DNA of 40,033 nt from CAXDRM01 sp963991775 (GTDB lineage Bacteria; Pseudomonadota; Alphaproteobacteria; Rickettsiales; JABIRX01). The stretch spans positions 1 to 40,033 of the forward strand of contig CAXDRM010000003.1 of NCBI GenBank assembly GCA_963991775.1. The letters are read 5' to 3'. Positions 26,772-35,113 of this stretch are shown in pieces (the stretch's first letter is position 1; each line of letters opens with the position of its first letter). The position numbers were made by a program, and so were the translations under genes. The notes beneath the pieces were generated by a model. That model was given only the letters and a program-made list of their open reading frames with translations, made no database searches and had not been told where the DNA came from.

Positions 26772-27320
26772 ATGCTACTTATCTGTGGTCTGGGTAATCC
26801 AGGAAAAGAATATCAACAAACCAGGCATAATATTGGTTTTCTATTTATTGACTACCTCCTTGAAGAATTGTCTATAGATTCAGCCGAACTAAAAAACAAA
26901 TTTCAGGCTGATTTTATTAAGACAGAATATTTAGAACATGAAGTTATTATTGCTAAACCGCAAACCTATATGAATAATTCAGGCATTGCAGTTGCAGAGC
27001 TTTGTAAATTTTTTAAAATAAAACCTGAAGAAACCATCATCATCCATGATGAACTAGACCTGCCTTTTAATAGCATAAAAACCAAATTAGGTGGTGGCCA
27101 TGCTGGCCATAATGGCTTAAAAGATATTGATAAAAGAATAGGGAAAAAATACCACCGTATTAGAGTAGGAATTGATCATCCGCGCAATATTGCAGGAGAT
27201 TTCCGTGAAGTAGCTGATTATGTATTATGTAAATTCTCTGAAGAGCAACAAAAGCAGCTTGAAGCTCTTAACAATAAAACAATCAATGAGTTAGATCAGA
27301 TTATTAAAGCTAACTTTTAA
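26772..27320 (+). CDS. pth: Peptidyl-tRNA hydrolase
   Basis: Pth releases tRNA from stalled peptidyl-tRNA. The 182-residue protein shows LLICGLGNPGKEYQQTRHNIG at the start with the catalytic histidine. It also has KPQTYMNNSG near 60-69, HDELDLPF near 91-98, GGGHAGHNGLKDI near 106-118, and RIRVGIDHP near 127-135. All are family signatures. Its 3' end overlaps the convergent ubiX 3' end by 11 bases. Confidence 0.97.
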   Translation: MLLICGLGNPGKEYQQTRHNIGFLFIDYLLEELSIDSAELKNKFQADFIKTEYLEHEVIIAKPQTYMNNSGIAVAELCKFFKIKPEETIIIHDELDLPFNSIKTKLGGGHAGHNGLKDIDKRIGKKYHRIRVGIDHPRNIAGDFREVADYVLCKFSEEQQKQLEALNNKTINELDQIIKANF

Positions 27321-27879
27321 TACCCTGCCATCTTTTAAAACTATCCAATTCAATATCAAAATAGCTAATCATTCTTGCAACTGAATCAGCAATCAATTCT
27401 TCTAGAGATTTTGGCTTATTATAAAAAGCTGGAACTGGTGGAAAAATATAGACACCAAGAGCTGCTAATTTTTGCATATTTTCAAGATGTATAGCATGTA
27501 GAGGAGCCTCTCTAACTGCTAATAATAATTTTTTACGCTCTTTAAGCATCACATCCGCTGTTCTAGTTATTAAATTATCACCATTACCAGTGGCAATATT
27601 AGACATGGTTTTTACCGAACATGGCAAAATCAACATGCCATCTATCTTAAATGAACCGCTAGCTAAACAAGCAGAGATATCTTTAACTGGATAAGTTACA
27701 TCGGCTAAAGCCTCTAACTCTTTAGCAGCAATATCTAGTTCTTGCTTAATAGTAATATGTGCAGAGTGCGAGATAATTAAATGAGTTTTTACCGAATCTA
27801 ACTGATGCAAAAACTCTAAGGCTTGCTTAGCATAGATTGCCCCACTCGCACCTGATATTGCAATAACTAGATTTTTCAT
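27310..27879 (-). CDS. ubiX: Flavin prenyltransferase UbiX
   Basis: UbiX attaches dimethylallyl phosphate to FMN to make prenyl-FMN, the cofactor of UbiD decarboxylases in ubiquinone synthesis. The 189-residue protein has the FMN-binding AISGASGAIYAKQAL at 7-21. It also has LPCSVKTMSNIATGNGDNLI at 85-104, VREAPLHAIHLENM near 120-133, and PPVPAFYNKPKSLEEL near 146-161. Its ATG overlaps the stop of gapR by one base (TAATG). UbiD itself is not in this window. Confidence 0.95.
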   Translation of the reverse strand: MKNLVIAISGASGAIYAKQALEFLHQLDSVKTHLIISHSAHITIKQELDIAAKELEALADVTYPVKDISACLASGSFKIDGMLILPCSVKTMSNIATGNGDNLITRTADVMLKERKKLLLAVREAPLHAIHLENMQKLAALGVYIFPPVPAFYNKPKSLEELIADSVARMISYFDIELDSFKRWQGIKS

Positions 27880-28178
27880 TAAGCAGCTGCAGTTTGTGAT
27901 TCGCTAGCTTCAGCCTCCTCTTCTTCACTATCCATGCCTAAAGCTGTTTTGTATATTTCTAACATACTTTCTTTCTCATATAATTCGCTTGAATCATATT
28001 TACGTAATTTAATTACTTCACGCATGATTTTAGTGTCAAAACCAAAAGCTTTAGCTTCACTGAAGATTTCTCTAATATCATCAGCTAAGGCTTTTTTATC
28101 TTCTTCTAGCTTCTCAATTCTCTCAACATAGCTTTTTAAGTGTGAACCATCTACACCATTAACAGTTTTTGTAGTCAT
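27879..28178 (-). CDS. gapR: GapR-like (DUF2312) nucleoid-associated protein
   Basis: GapR is a small DNA-binding protein of alphaproteobacteria that binds AT-rich, overtwisted DNA and helps replication. The 99-residue protein shows the family core LKSYVERIEKLEEDKKAL (15-32) and AKAFGFDTKIMREVIKLRK (42-60). Most of it is predicted coiled coil or helix, with an acidic C-terminal tail (about 82-99). The coupling to ubiX by TAATG is positional only. The family is close to an alphaproteobacterial marker and is part of the reason for the taxonomic call. Confidence 0.93.
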   Translation of the reverse strand: MTTKTVNGVDGSHLKSYVERIEKLEEDKKALADDIREIFSEAKAFGFDTKIMREVIKLRKYDSSELYEKESMLEIYKTALGMDSEEEEAEASESQTAAA

Positions 28179-28241
28179 TTGTCATTTTATAATTTAGATT
28201 TAAAAACTCCAAAATTATAAATAATTAGCTAGCTAAAATCT

Positions 28242-29408
28242 ATGAAGAAATTAAAAATCTTTATTATCAGCGGAGAAGCTTCTGGCGATCTTTTAGGAGC
28301 AGAAATCATTAAAGCTCTGGCAGCACAAAAAAGCCATGAGATTGAGCTTATTGGCGTTGGTGGCGAGCAGCTAACTAATTTAGGTATTAAAAATATTTTC
28401 CCGCAAGATGAGCTTGCCATAATGGGTTTTGCAGAAGTTCTGCCTAGAATCCCACAAATCTTAAAACGCATCAAGCAAACTGTTCAGGCAATTAAAAAAT
28501 ATCAACCAGATATAATTTTAACCATTGATGCACCAGATTTTAATTTTAGAGTTATTAAAAAACTACGCAAATCAGGCTATAACAGTTCTAAGATAGTTCA
28601 TTTAGTAGCACCAACAGTTTGGGCATATCGTGAATATCGTGCTGAAAAAATTGCAAAGCTTTACGATTTATTATTTTGCTTATTACCTTTTGAACCACCC
28701 TATTTTGAAAAATATGGCTTAAAGAGTATTTTTATCGGTCACCCTTTACTTTATAAAGAAATACCAGCACCAGCTCTTGCTCCTGAGCAAAAATATCAAA
28801 TTAACAAAAAAGATAAAATCATCCTAGTTACCGCAGGCAGCAGATCGAACGAAATATCAGCATTATCAGATAGTTATATAAAAGCCTTAAAGCAATTAAC
28901 TAACAAATATAATGATTTAATTTTAGTATTCCCTACACATGCAAAACACAGAACTAAGCTTAGTAATTTAACAGAAGATCTAGATTGCAGGATTATTATT
29001 ACTGATGATGAAGCTGAGAAATATTATTTCATGAAACATGCTTATTGCGCACTGGCTAAATCAGGAACAAATAATTTAGAAATTGCTGCAGCTGGTACTG
29101 CCTTAATTTGCTGTTATAAAATGAGTAAACTCACCTATCAGATCTTAAAACGCATCATTAAAATTAAATATGCAAATTTAATTAATATTTTAGCAGGTAA
29201 AGAAATCATTCCAGAATTAATACAGGATGGTTGCACCAGAGAGAATATCTTCAAACAGTTAGATAAATATTTAAGCGATAAAAAATATTGCGAAAATCAA
29301 GTAGCAGCACAAAATAAATATTTAGAAAAATTTAAAAGCACTAGCTCTACTCCAGCCAAGCTTGCAGCTGATGCTTTACTAGAAGATATGCCAATTAATA
29401 TCAAGTAG
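28242..29408 (+). CDS. lpxB: Lipid-A-disaccharide synthase
   Basis: LpxB joins two acylated glucosamine units to form the lipid A disaccharide at the inner membrane. The 388-residue protein starts FIISGEASGDLLGAEII and has GVGGEQL and ELAIMGFAEVLPRIPQ (about 56-71). DIILTIDAPDFNFRV (about 88-102), VAPTVWAYRE (about 123-132) and FIGHPL (about 164-169) are further signatures. It implies an outer membrane with lipid A. It is divergent from gapR. Several palindromes follow its stop and may end the transcript. Confidence 0.97.
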   Translation: MKKLKIFIISGEASGDLLGAEIIKALAAQKSHEIELIGVGGEQLTNLGIKNIFPQDELAIMGFAEVLPRIPQILKRIKQTVQAIKKYQPDIILTIDAPDFNFRVIKKLRKSGYNSSKIVHLVAPTVWAYREYRAEKIAKLYDLLFCLLPFEPPYFEKYGLKSIFIGHPLLYKEIPAPALAPEQKYQINKKDKIILVTAGSRSNEISALSDSYIKALKQLTNKYNDLILVFPTHAKHRTKLSNLTEDLDCRIIITDDEAEKYYFMKHAYCALAKSGTNNLEIAAAGTALICCYKMSKLTYQILKRIIKIKYANLINILAGKEIIPELIQDGCTRENIFKQLDKYLSDKKYCENQVAAQNKYLEKFKSTSSTPAKLAADALLEDMPINIK

Positions 29409-29424
29409 CTTTTAAGACTCCTCC

Positions 29425-29470
29425 GGTTCTCGAGTGGCTGAGTGATAACGAAGCTGTACCGAGAGATCCC
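29425..29470. repeat. Palindromic repeat family R, reverse copy
   Basis: On the minus strand it reads GGGATCTCTCGGTACA, a 19-base variable middle, then ACTCGAGAACC, matching the arms of copies at 18578 and 39965. The middle pairs only weakly here (GCT/AGC). It starts 17 bases past the lpxB stop. Confidence 0.8.
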
Positions 29471-29496
29471 TTAGTTATGCATCTTAATTACTCAGA

Positions 29497-29518
29497 CTCA
29501 AGCCGGCCTTTCGGTACA
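29497..29518. repeat. Partial family R element
   Basis: CTCAAGCCGGCCTTTCGGTA then CA nearly matches 4444-4464 in the repeat beyond pnp. The matching 3' arm is not evident here, so it appears truncated. Confidence 0.6.
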
Positions 29519-29575
29519 ACCTCGCTTTGCTGTTTTTTTGACTGATACTCAGTTCAGTTTTTACTAATAACTTTA

Positions 29576-29592
29576 TTGGAGCATAGCTCCAA
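29576..29592. repeat. Short perfect hairpin between convergent lpxB and dedA-like genes
   Basis: TTGGAGC pairs perfectly with GCTCCAA around ATA. It lies between convergent genes and may contribute to bidirectional termination, although no T-run adjoins it. Confidence 0.5.
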
Positions 29593-29595
29593 GTC

Positions 29596-29666
29596 GTTCT
29601 TAGAAAACTGCTCGCTTCACTTGTAAAAAAGCTAATATGCTTTTTTACTGCATTCGCCTCAAGAAC
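29596..29666. terminator. Inverted repeat, possible bidirectional terminator of lpxB and the dedA-like operon
   Basis: The centre GTAAAAAAGC-TAATAT-GCTTTTTTAC is a perfect 10-bp stem at 29623-29648, with A and T runs on opposite sides. Outer GTTCTT and AAGAAC also pair. It sits 15 bases past the end of the DedA gene, in the gap between convergent transcripts. Confidence 0.45.
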
Positions 29667-29680
29667 ATAAAGCATAAAAA

Positions 29681-30289
29681 CTAACTACGTCTCTTTTGCC
29701 ACAAAATATAAGCAATGATCAAGCTGGCAATTGAGACGACAGTGATAATAGTAGCTATTTTGAGATTAGCTTTAATTAATTCGGCACTATGACCAAATAG
29801 CATTCCTATTAATGTAAGTACCAACATCCAGATACCTGAACCTAAAAAAGTACATGCAGAAAATTTCTTCTGACACATACCAGATAAACCAGCTGGTATT
29901 GAGATATATTGTCTAAGACCAGGAATTAATCTGCCAGTAAAGGTAGAAATAACCCCATGTTTTTGGAAGAAATCTTGAGTCTTATTTAATTGCTTCTCAC
30001 CAAAAAAGAAATATTTACCATATTGCTTGATAAATTTAATACCTAAAAACTTAGCTAAATAATAATTGATAAAAGCTCCTGCTAAACTACCTGCAATACC
30101 GGAAAGCACCACCAAAGCAAAAGATAACTTACCTTTTGCAACCAAGTAACCAGCTGGAATCATTACCAACTCACTTGGAAAAGGCACAAAACTACTTTCA
30201 ATTGTCATTAAGAAAAAAATTATCCAATAATTATATTGCTCAATTATTAGAGTTAAATCTCCAAGTAAGTCTAAAAAAAATTCCTGCAT
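29681..30289 (-). CDS. DedA-family (VTT domain) membrane protein
   Basis: DedA proteins are inner-membrane proteins, several of which flip undecaprenyl phosphate or phospholipids and support envelope integrity. The 202-residue protein has several hydrophobic segments. The re-entrant motifs are ESSFVPFPSELVMIPAGYL (about 31-49) and GRLIPGLRQYISIPAG (about 118-133), including the conserved arginines, and SGMCQKKF follows. Its ATG overlaps the trpD stop as TAATG, so it is the last gene of the run that begins with the pilin-like gene at 38920. Confidence 0.92.
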   Translation of the reverse strand: MQEFFLDLLGDLTLIIEQYNYWIIFFLMTIESSFVPFPSELVMIPAGYLVAKGKLSFALVVLSGIAGSLAGAFINYYLAKFLGIKFIKQYGKYFFFGEKQLNKTQDFFQKHGVISTFTGRLIPGLRQYISIPAGLSGMCQKKFSACTFLGSGIWMLVLTLIGMLFGHSAELIKANLKIATIITVVSIASLIIAYILWQKRRS

Positions 30290-31287
30290 TAAAAAGATTT
30301 TAATTGGTTAAGTTTTGCAAAAGCCTGCCCATTGCTTAAAATATCTTGCGCCAAATTTACTCCTTCCTGAATATTACTGACTTTTTCCGCAAGGTATAAA
30401 GCTATAGCTGAATTGAGAGCTACCATATCACTATAAGCATTTTGCTCACCTTGAAAAATTTTTAGCATTTCTCTAGCATTATGTTCTGCATCGCCACCCC
30501 TAATATCTGCTAAGCTAGCAAGCTCAAAACCAAAATCACTAGGGTAAATAGTAGTATTGCTAATTTTACCTGAATTAATCTCTACTAAATCAGTTGGTGC
30601 AGCGATGGAAGCCTCATCTAAACCATCTTGACTATTTAATAAAATCACTCGCAAAAAATCCAATTGCTTTACTACTGCGCTATATTTCTCAAAAAGCTCT
30701 GCACTATATAATCCTATTAGCTGTTTCTTGGGCCCTACTGGATTAAGTAAAGGTCCAATCAAATTAAATATGGTTCTTACGCCAAGATTTTTTCTCAAAG
30801 GACCAACATTAGCTAAAGCTGGGTGATAATGTGGAGCAAATAAAAAAGCTATATCAATTTCTGCTAAGGCATTTTTAGCTTGTTCTGCCGCCATATCAAT
30901 ATCAACTCCAAGCTTTTGCAGTACATCAGAAGATCCAGATTTTGAACTAACCGAACGATTACCATGTTTAGCAACCTTTATATCACAACTTGCTACTACA
31001 AAAGCTACAGCTGTAGAAATATTTAAAGTATTTTGTCCATCACCACCGGTACCACAAACATCAATAAGATTATCTGCATTATAAGAAATCTTTGTAGATT
31101 TTTCTTTTAGTAATGTGACTAAATTATAAAGAGCTTCAACTGTTTCACCGCGCAGAGTTAAGCCATATAGCAAAGCAGCAGCTTGTTCAGCATTAATCTT
31201 ACCAGCTATTAATTCTGAGAAGAATAAAAAATACTCACCATCTGTGAGCTCCTTACCATTTTGAATTTTTTTGAGGAGATCTTGCAT
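30289..31287 (-). CDS. trpD: Anthranilate phosphoribosyltransferase
   Basis: TrpD joins anthranilate to PRPP in tryptophan synthesis. The 332-residue length is normal. Conserved parts are DVCGTGGDGQNTLNISTAVA (about 78-97), AKHGNRSVSSKSGSSDVL (about 106-123), AFLFAPHYHPAL and RTIFNLIGPLLNP (about 167-179). It is separated from trpFBA by 15 kb and sits at the end of the secretion-like operon, 3 bases after the ABC ATPase gene. The location seems accidental rather than functional. Confidence 0.97.
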   Translation of the reverse strand: MQDLLKKIQNGKELTDGEYFLFFSELIAGKINAEQAAALLYGLTLRGETVEALYNLVTLLKEKSTKISYNADNLIDVCGTGGDGQNTLNISTAVAFVVASCDIKVAKHGNRSVSSKSGSSDVLQKLGVDIDMAAEQAKNALAEIDIAFLFAPHYHPALANVGPLRKNLGVRTIFNLIGPLLNPVGPKKQLIGLYSAELFEKYSAVVKQLDFLRVILLNSQDGLDEASIAAPTDLVEINSGKISNTTIYPSDFGFELASLADIRGGDAEHNAREMLKIFQGEQNAYSDMVALNSAIALYLAEKVSNIQEGVNLAQDILSNGQAFAKLNQLKSF

Positions 31288-31290
31288 TAT

Positions 31291-32013
31291 TTATGAAATT
31301 ACTTTTAAGAAAGCTCTTTCTAAACTATCAGCTTTATATTTATTTTTAAATTGCTTTGCAGTACCTAAGAAATTTAAGCTGCCTTTATGAATAACACCTA
31401 TGCGATCACAAATCTCGTCAATATCAGATAAAATATGTGAACTAAAAAATACTGTATTACCCTCTGCCGCATAAGCCCTCAGTAAATCTTTTAACTTAAT
31501 ACGCACATGTGGATCAAGACCACTCATTGGCTCATCTAGAATTAGTAAAGGAGCACCTGAAAGAAACATCGAGATCAAACCAAGCTTCTGTCCCATACCT
31601 TTAGAATATTTAGTCACTTTATTATCAAGTGCATTCTTATCTAAATCTAGATTTTTTGCATAATATAAGGCTTTTTTATGATTATATTCTTTATTAAAAT
31701 AACCCATAGATAAAGATAAAAATTCTTTACCTTTAAGATATGATGAAGGTTGAAATTTCTCCGGCAGGTAAGAAATATTCTTACGCGATTCTTTATTAGT
31801 AGAATCTACTCCAAAAATATTTACAGCACCTTTATCTGCACGAAGTAAATCTAAGATAATTTTAATTAATGTAGTTTTACCAATACCATTAACACCAATA
31901 AGGCCAAAAATTTCACCTTCTTTAATAGTAAAATCAAAATTCTTTAAAACTTTTTTGCTTTTAAAATCTTTACTTAATTTTTTGATTTCTAAGATATCTT
32001 TCTTTTTGCTCAT
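31291..32013 (-). CDS. ABC transporter ATP-binding protein (ABC-2/NatA-like), no permease nearby
   Basis: The 240-residue ATPase has a Walker A loop GVNGIGKT (40-47). It also has a signature region YSKGMGQKLGL in place of the usual LSGGQ, Walker B LLILDEPMSGLDP and an H-loop SSHILSDID. Its overall form is that of ABC-2-type exporter ATPases such as NatA or CcmA. The membrane partner is not in the window. It starts 9 bases after the acidic secreted protein gene, so it is cotranscribed with the pilus/secretion genes. Whether it serves that machine or an unlinked permease cannot be decided from sequence. Confidence 0.9.
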   Translation of the reverse strand: MSKKKDILEIKKLSKDFKSKKVLKNFDFTIKEGEIFGLIGVNGIGKTTLIKIILDLLRADKGAVNIFGVDSTNKESRKNISYLPEKFQPSSYLKGKEFLSLSMGYFNKEYNHKKALYYAKNLDLDKNALDNKVTKYSKGMGQKLGLISMFLSGAPLLILDEPMSGLDPHVRIKLKDLLRAYAAEGNTVFFSSHILSDIDEICDRIGVIHKGSLNFLGTAKQFKNKYKADSLERAFLKVIS

Positions 32014-32022
32014 TTTAACCTG

Positions 32023-32991
32023 TTAGTCTTTTTTGATTCTTCCTTCTCTAATAAATACTCCATCCGTAATCTCAAATGATTGATTAGGCTCTAAGCCAAA
32101 TTCTACAGTGGCTATATTATCAATGATTTCAACACTAGTATCAAAAGGTAAATTATTATTTTCTTTAGCAAATTCTAACCAATCCACAAATTTAGCATAA
32201 CCTGTTACCCATTTAAAACGTACATAGTCAGTTGCAATACTTATGATCTCTAGCTCAGAAGAATTCTTATCTGCAGAAATTCTATTATCATTTAACCAAA
32301 TAACCCATTGCTCCTCACCAAAAAATAAAATTGAGTTTAGATAAAAAGACACCACATTTTTAGTTTTAACTTCTTGTTCAACCTCAACTTCAGCTAACAT
32401 ATCAGCCTCATCAAATAGGCCAACTTCTAATTCAACTCCACGTACTGCTGCCTCTTTCACTTCTGCTATCTTTTCTATAACTTCAACACTGTAAAATAAT
32501 GAAGCTCTCATTAAATTTTTATACATGATTTTATCAGCCTGCTCTTGCGCTGCTGCTAATTCTGCTTTTCTTTTCTCTGCTCTTGCCTGTAACTCTTCTA
32601 AACTAAGTGCTTCATCTTGATTAAGATTTTCATATTTAACAATCTCTAATAAAATATTTACACTTTCAGTATAATCAGCGAGTTCTTCCACCTCAGTAGC
32701 TTCCACTACTTCAACAACTTCCTCAACTTCAGCAGCTTGCTCAACTTTCTGAATATTTTCATCTTTTACTGGTTCTGCTACATCAACTGCTTGAACCTCT
32801 TGCTCTTCCGAATCAATCTCCAAATCCTGATCAATGGCTAGAGCTTCTAGCTGCTGATCTTGCTCTACTATATTTTCTAAGATATTTTTTTCAGCTGCTA
32901 GAATATCTTGATCAGCTGCTACATTCTCAGTTTCAACAGCAAAGACCGACTTCACAAAAAATAATAATGTTAAAAAGATAAGATTTTTCAT
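32023..32991 (-). CDS. Secreted acidic protein of the pilus/secretion operon, possible PilP/GspC-like component
   Basis: This 322-residue protein has a signal peptide (MKNLIFLTLLFFVKSVFA, cleavage near 18) and a long, very acidic Glu/Val/Ala-rich region (about 19-150). A C-terminal domain (about 220-322) has LNSILFFGEEQWVIWLNDNR and VRFKWV. The alternating pattern resembles small beta domains of PilP, GspC or GspB-type periplasmic proteins that connect the inner-membrane assembly to the secretin. I do not recognise the family with certainty. Its ATG overlaps the preceding gene by 4 bases. The position last among the assembly genes matches where pilP stands in pilMNOP operons. Confidence 0.65.
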   Translation of the reverse strand: MKNLIFLTLLFFVKSVFAVETENVAADQDILAAEKNILENIVEQDQQLEALAIDQDLEIDSEEQEVQAVDVAEPVKDENIQKVEQAAEVEEVVEVVEATEVEELADYTESVNILLEIVKYENLNQDEALSLEELQARAEKRKAELAAAQEQADKIMYKNLMRASLFYSVEVIEKIAEVKEAAVRGVELEVGLFDEADMLAEVEVEQEVKTKNVVSFYLNSILFFGEEQWVIWLNDNRISADKNSSELEIISIATDYVRFKWVTGYAKFVDWLEFAKENNNLPFDTSVEIIDNIATVEFGLEPNQSFEITDGVFIREGRIKKD

Positions 32992-33605
32992 TGCTCTTTT
33001 AACTCACGCCAAGATAAATCAAGTTTTGCATGCACAGAAGATACGGAAGTACCTTTTGATAATGATGAAAAGAAATCCTTAGTTATTGCTTGCTCTTGCT
33101 TAATTGTGTAGCTGTTAACTTTAAAATAACCTGGAAATCTAGTTTTAAGATCATAGATAAACATCATCACTTCAACATCTGTTAAACCTCTGACTACAAT
33201 ATTAATATCGCTAGCTTCAGCACTAATTTTTTTACCACGATACTGACCAGGCATAATAAATGGCTTAGACATCTTGATATCAAGATCTTTAAATTCATAT
33301 TTTAATTTCAGCTCATCCAGAATTTTTCTTGCAACTCCAATATCTAAACCGGTGAAAGCTGATTTCTCAGAAGTTAAAATATCCCAGGTAACCATCGCCT
33401 CTTCAATATCTTCTGATTTAGTATTAAAATTATCTATATCTCTTTGATATTCTTTGAGCTTACTATTAATACTACGCTCTTGCTTTAAGTATTTTTCACT
33501 ATTCTTACTAAAATAAGCATTCATAAAATATAAACCAGCTAAGCAAGATATTAAGATCGCTGCTTTTATGCCAATAGTAATTTTTAGTTTTTTAATCGTG
33601 ATCAT
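32988..33605 (-). CDS. GspM/PilO-like inner-membrane protein
   Basis: The 205-residue protein has one N-terminal membrane helix (about 13-31), a coiled-coil stretch rich in Lys and Glu (about 34-68) and a periplasmic alpha/beta domain. This is the typical build of PilO and GspM. Those proteins pair with PilN or GspL to form the inner-membrane collar of type IV pilus and type II secretion machines. Sequence similarity is not strong by eye. The call relies on topology and on its place between the GspL-like and PilP-like genes, with 4-base overlaps on both sides. Confidence 0.7.
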   Translation of the reverse strand: MITIKKLKITIGIKAAILISCLAGLYFMNAYFSKNSEKYLKQERSINSKLKEYQRDIDNFNTKSEDIEEAMVTWDILTSEKSAFTGLDIGVARKILDELKLKYEFKDLDIKMSKPFIMPGQYRGKKISAEASDINIVVRGLTDVEVMMFIYDLKTRFPGYFKVNSYTIKQEQAITKDFFSSLSKGTSVSSVHAKLDLSWRELKEQ

Positions 33606-35110
33606 TTTAAAGCTCGTGAAATAGAAAAACTAATAGGAATATTATCTAAATTAACATCAAAATTAATCGTATCTGGTAATTCAGAGTGAGTAATATCGAA
33701 ATCATTAAATTCTGTTTTTAAATCTCGGATAAAAGCATCATATTTAGAAAACAACTCTTCATAGGTAAGCTTGTTACCGATAAAATTACCATTAATTTTT
33801 AAAGTAATTTTATTATCTTTTGAAGCGTCCCAACTATAATCATTAACCTTAATATGCTCCGGCATAATTTTAGCTAAACGCATTATTTCATCCAAAGGGT
33901 TTGAAACATCTTTCTTAAGTAGATTATGTAATCTTGCCACGTCAATTACTTTATCTTCTTCTATGTCAAAGCCAAAAGTGTCTTGCCTTACATTTTCTAA
34001 TTTGGAAGATATTTTGCTTTGCTTAAATTTTAGCTGCTCAACATCTTTTTTCAAATTATGGAAGCTATGAAACTTATATAATGAAAATATTACCACAGCA
34101 AAAGCAGCAAATAATGATGCTACAGTCAAACCAACATTAACATTTAAGAAGGTTGAGATCTTTTCAAGATTCTTGGTTAGAAAGCCAAGATATTTACCCT
34201 TATTAACAAAATAAGCACTAAGGTCTTGATCAAAATGATTTAGACGTGAAGATGGTATAGTTTTTGGATAAGCTTGTTTTAAGAAAAGATTATAATCCAC
34301 ATATTGTACATTATAAATCTGTAGGCTCGACCAATCATAATTAGTTTTTAGCTCTTCATAGATCATTAAATATAAGCAAATTCCATCCTTATCTTTAAAA
34401 CCTATTCTGCGTAAAAATTCTACCGTACCTAAAATTTGGTTTTTAAGAGTCTCAACATTATCTACAGAGAGCTGCTCTCTTTCAAAACTTAATGATCTAC
34501 TAAAAACAATCTGCTGATTTTTAGTAACAATAATTCTGAATGCACCAACCTTACTTTGTACCACAATCATTTTCCAAAGTGGCTGTGCTGTCTTTTTAAC
34601 TTTTTTTTCCTTAGTTTTGACAGAGCATATTTCTACAATATTTTGCAACTCAATCGGCAAAGAGTAAATCGCATCAATATTATTAGAAAATCTTTCCAAA
34701 TATTTTAACCAATCAGTCAAAGGTGGTAAAAAGGCAATATTTACCAAAACATAGCTTTGACTAGTCTTGCTTTTATCAGTTTTTTTAACTTGGAAGTAAT
34801 TATAAATATCATCCTTGTTAAAATCTTTTTTAACTCTTCTTTGTAGTAGCTTTTTTACAATTAATGGATTTGAAGATGGTACTTTAATTTCTTTAAAACT
34901 TTGCTCACTTGAATCACATAAAAGATAGATAGGAACTTTTTGGTTTTTTCTAATTAGAGTTGAGAATTCTTTAATGTTAGGATCTTCCACTCCTTTAACA
35001 AAAAGAGACTTAACTGGTTGCCCTTTATGAAACAAAGTAAGATATGCGCCTGAATCACCAAAAAATAAAACCAGCTTTTTAAAAATTATTTTTTGAAAAA
35101 CACTTAACAT
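33602..35110 (-). CDS. GspL/PilM-PilN-like protein
   Basis: The 502-residue protein has a cytoplasmic N-terminal region (about 1-320) and a single membrane helix near 325-347 (VGLTVASLFAAFAVVIFSLY). A coiled coil follows (about 350-370), then a periplasmic domain of about 130 residues. This matches GspL, or a PilM-PilN fusion, which couples the cytoplasmic ATPase to the periplasmic collar. The N-terminal part is divergent. I do not see clear actin-fold nucleotide motifs, so the assignment is from topology and neighbours. It ends in a 4-base overlap with the GspM/PilO-like gene and starts 3 bases after gspF. Confidence 0.72.
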   Translation of the reverse strand: MLSVFQKIIFKKLVLFFGDSGAYLTLFHKGQPVKSLFVKGVEDPNIKEFSTLIRKNQKVPIYLLCDSSEQSFKEIKVPSSNPLIVKKLLQRRVKKDFNKDDIYNYFQVKKTDKSKTSQSYVLVNIAFLPPLTDWLKYLERFSNNIDAIYSLPIELQNIVEICSVKTKEKKVKKTAQPLWKMIVVQSKVGAFRIIVTKNQQIVFSRSLSFEREQLSVDNVETLKNQILGTVEFLRRIGFKDKDGICLYLMIYEELKTNYDWSSLQIYNVQYVDYNLFLKQAYPKTIPSSRLNHFDQDLSAYFVNKGKYLGFLTKNLEKISTFLNVNVGLTVASLFAAFAVVIFSLYKFHSFHNLKKDVEQLKFKQSKISSKLENVRQDTFGFDIEEDKVIDVARLHNLLKKDVSNPLDEIMRLAKIMPEHIKVNDYSWDASKDNKITLKINGNFIGNKLTYEELFSKYDAFIRDLKTEFNDFDITHSELPDTINFDVNLDNIPISFSISRALK

Positions 35111-35113
35111 AAT

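Noticed and set aside
29484..29675. 63-codon minus-strand frame between lpxB and the DedA gene
   Set aside because: It runs through palindromic repeats, has no recognisable motif or ribosome site and lies between convergent genes.
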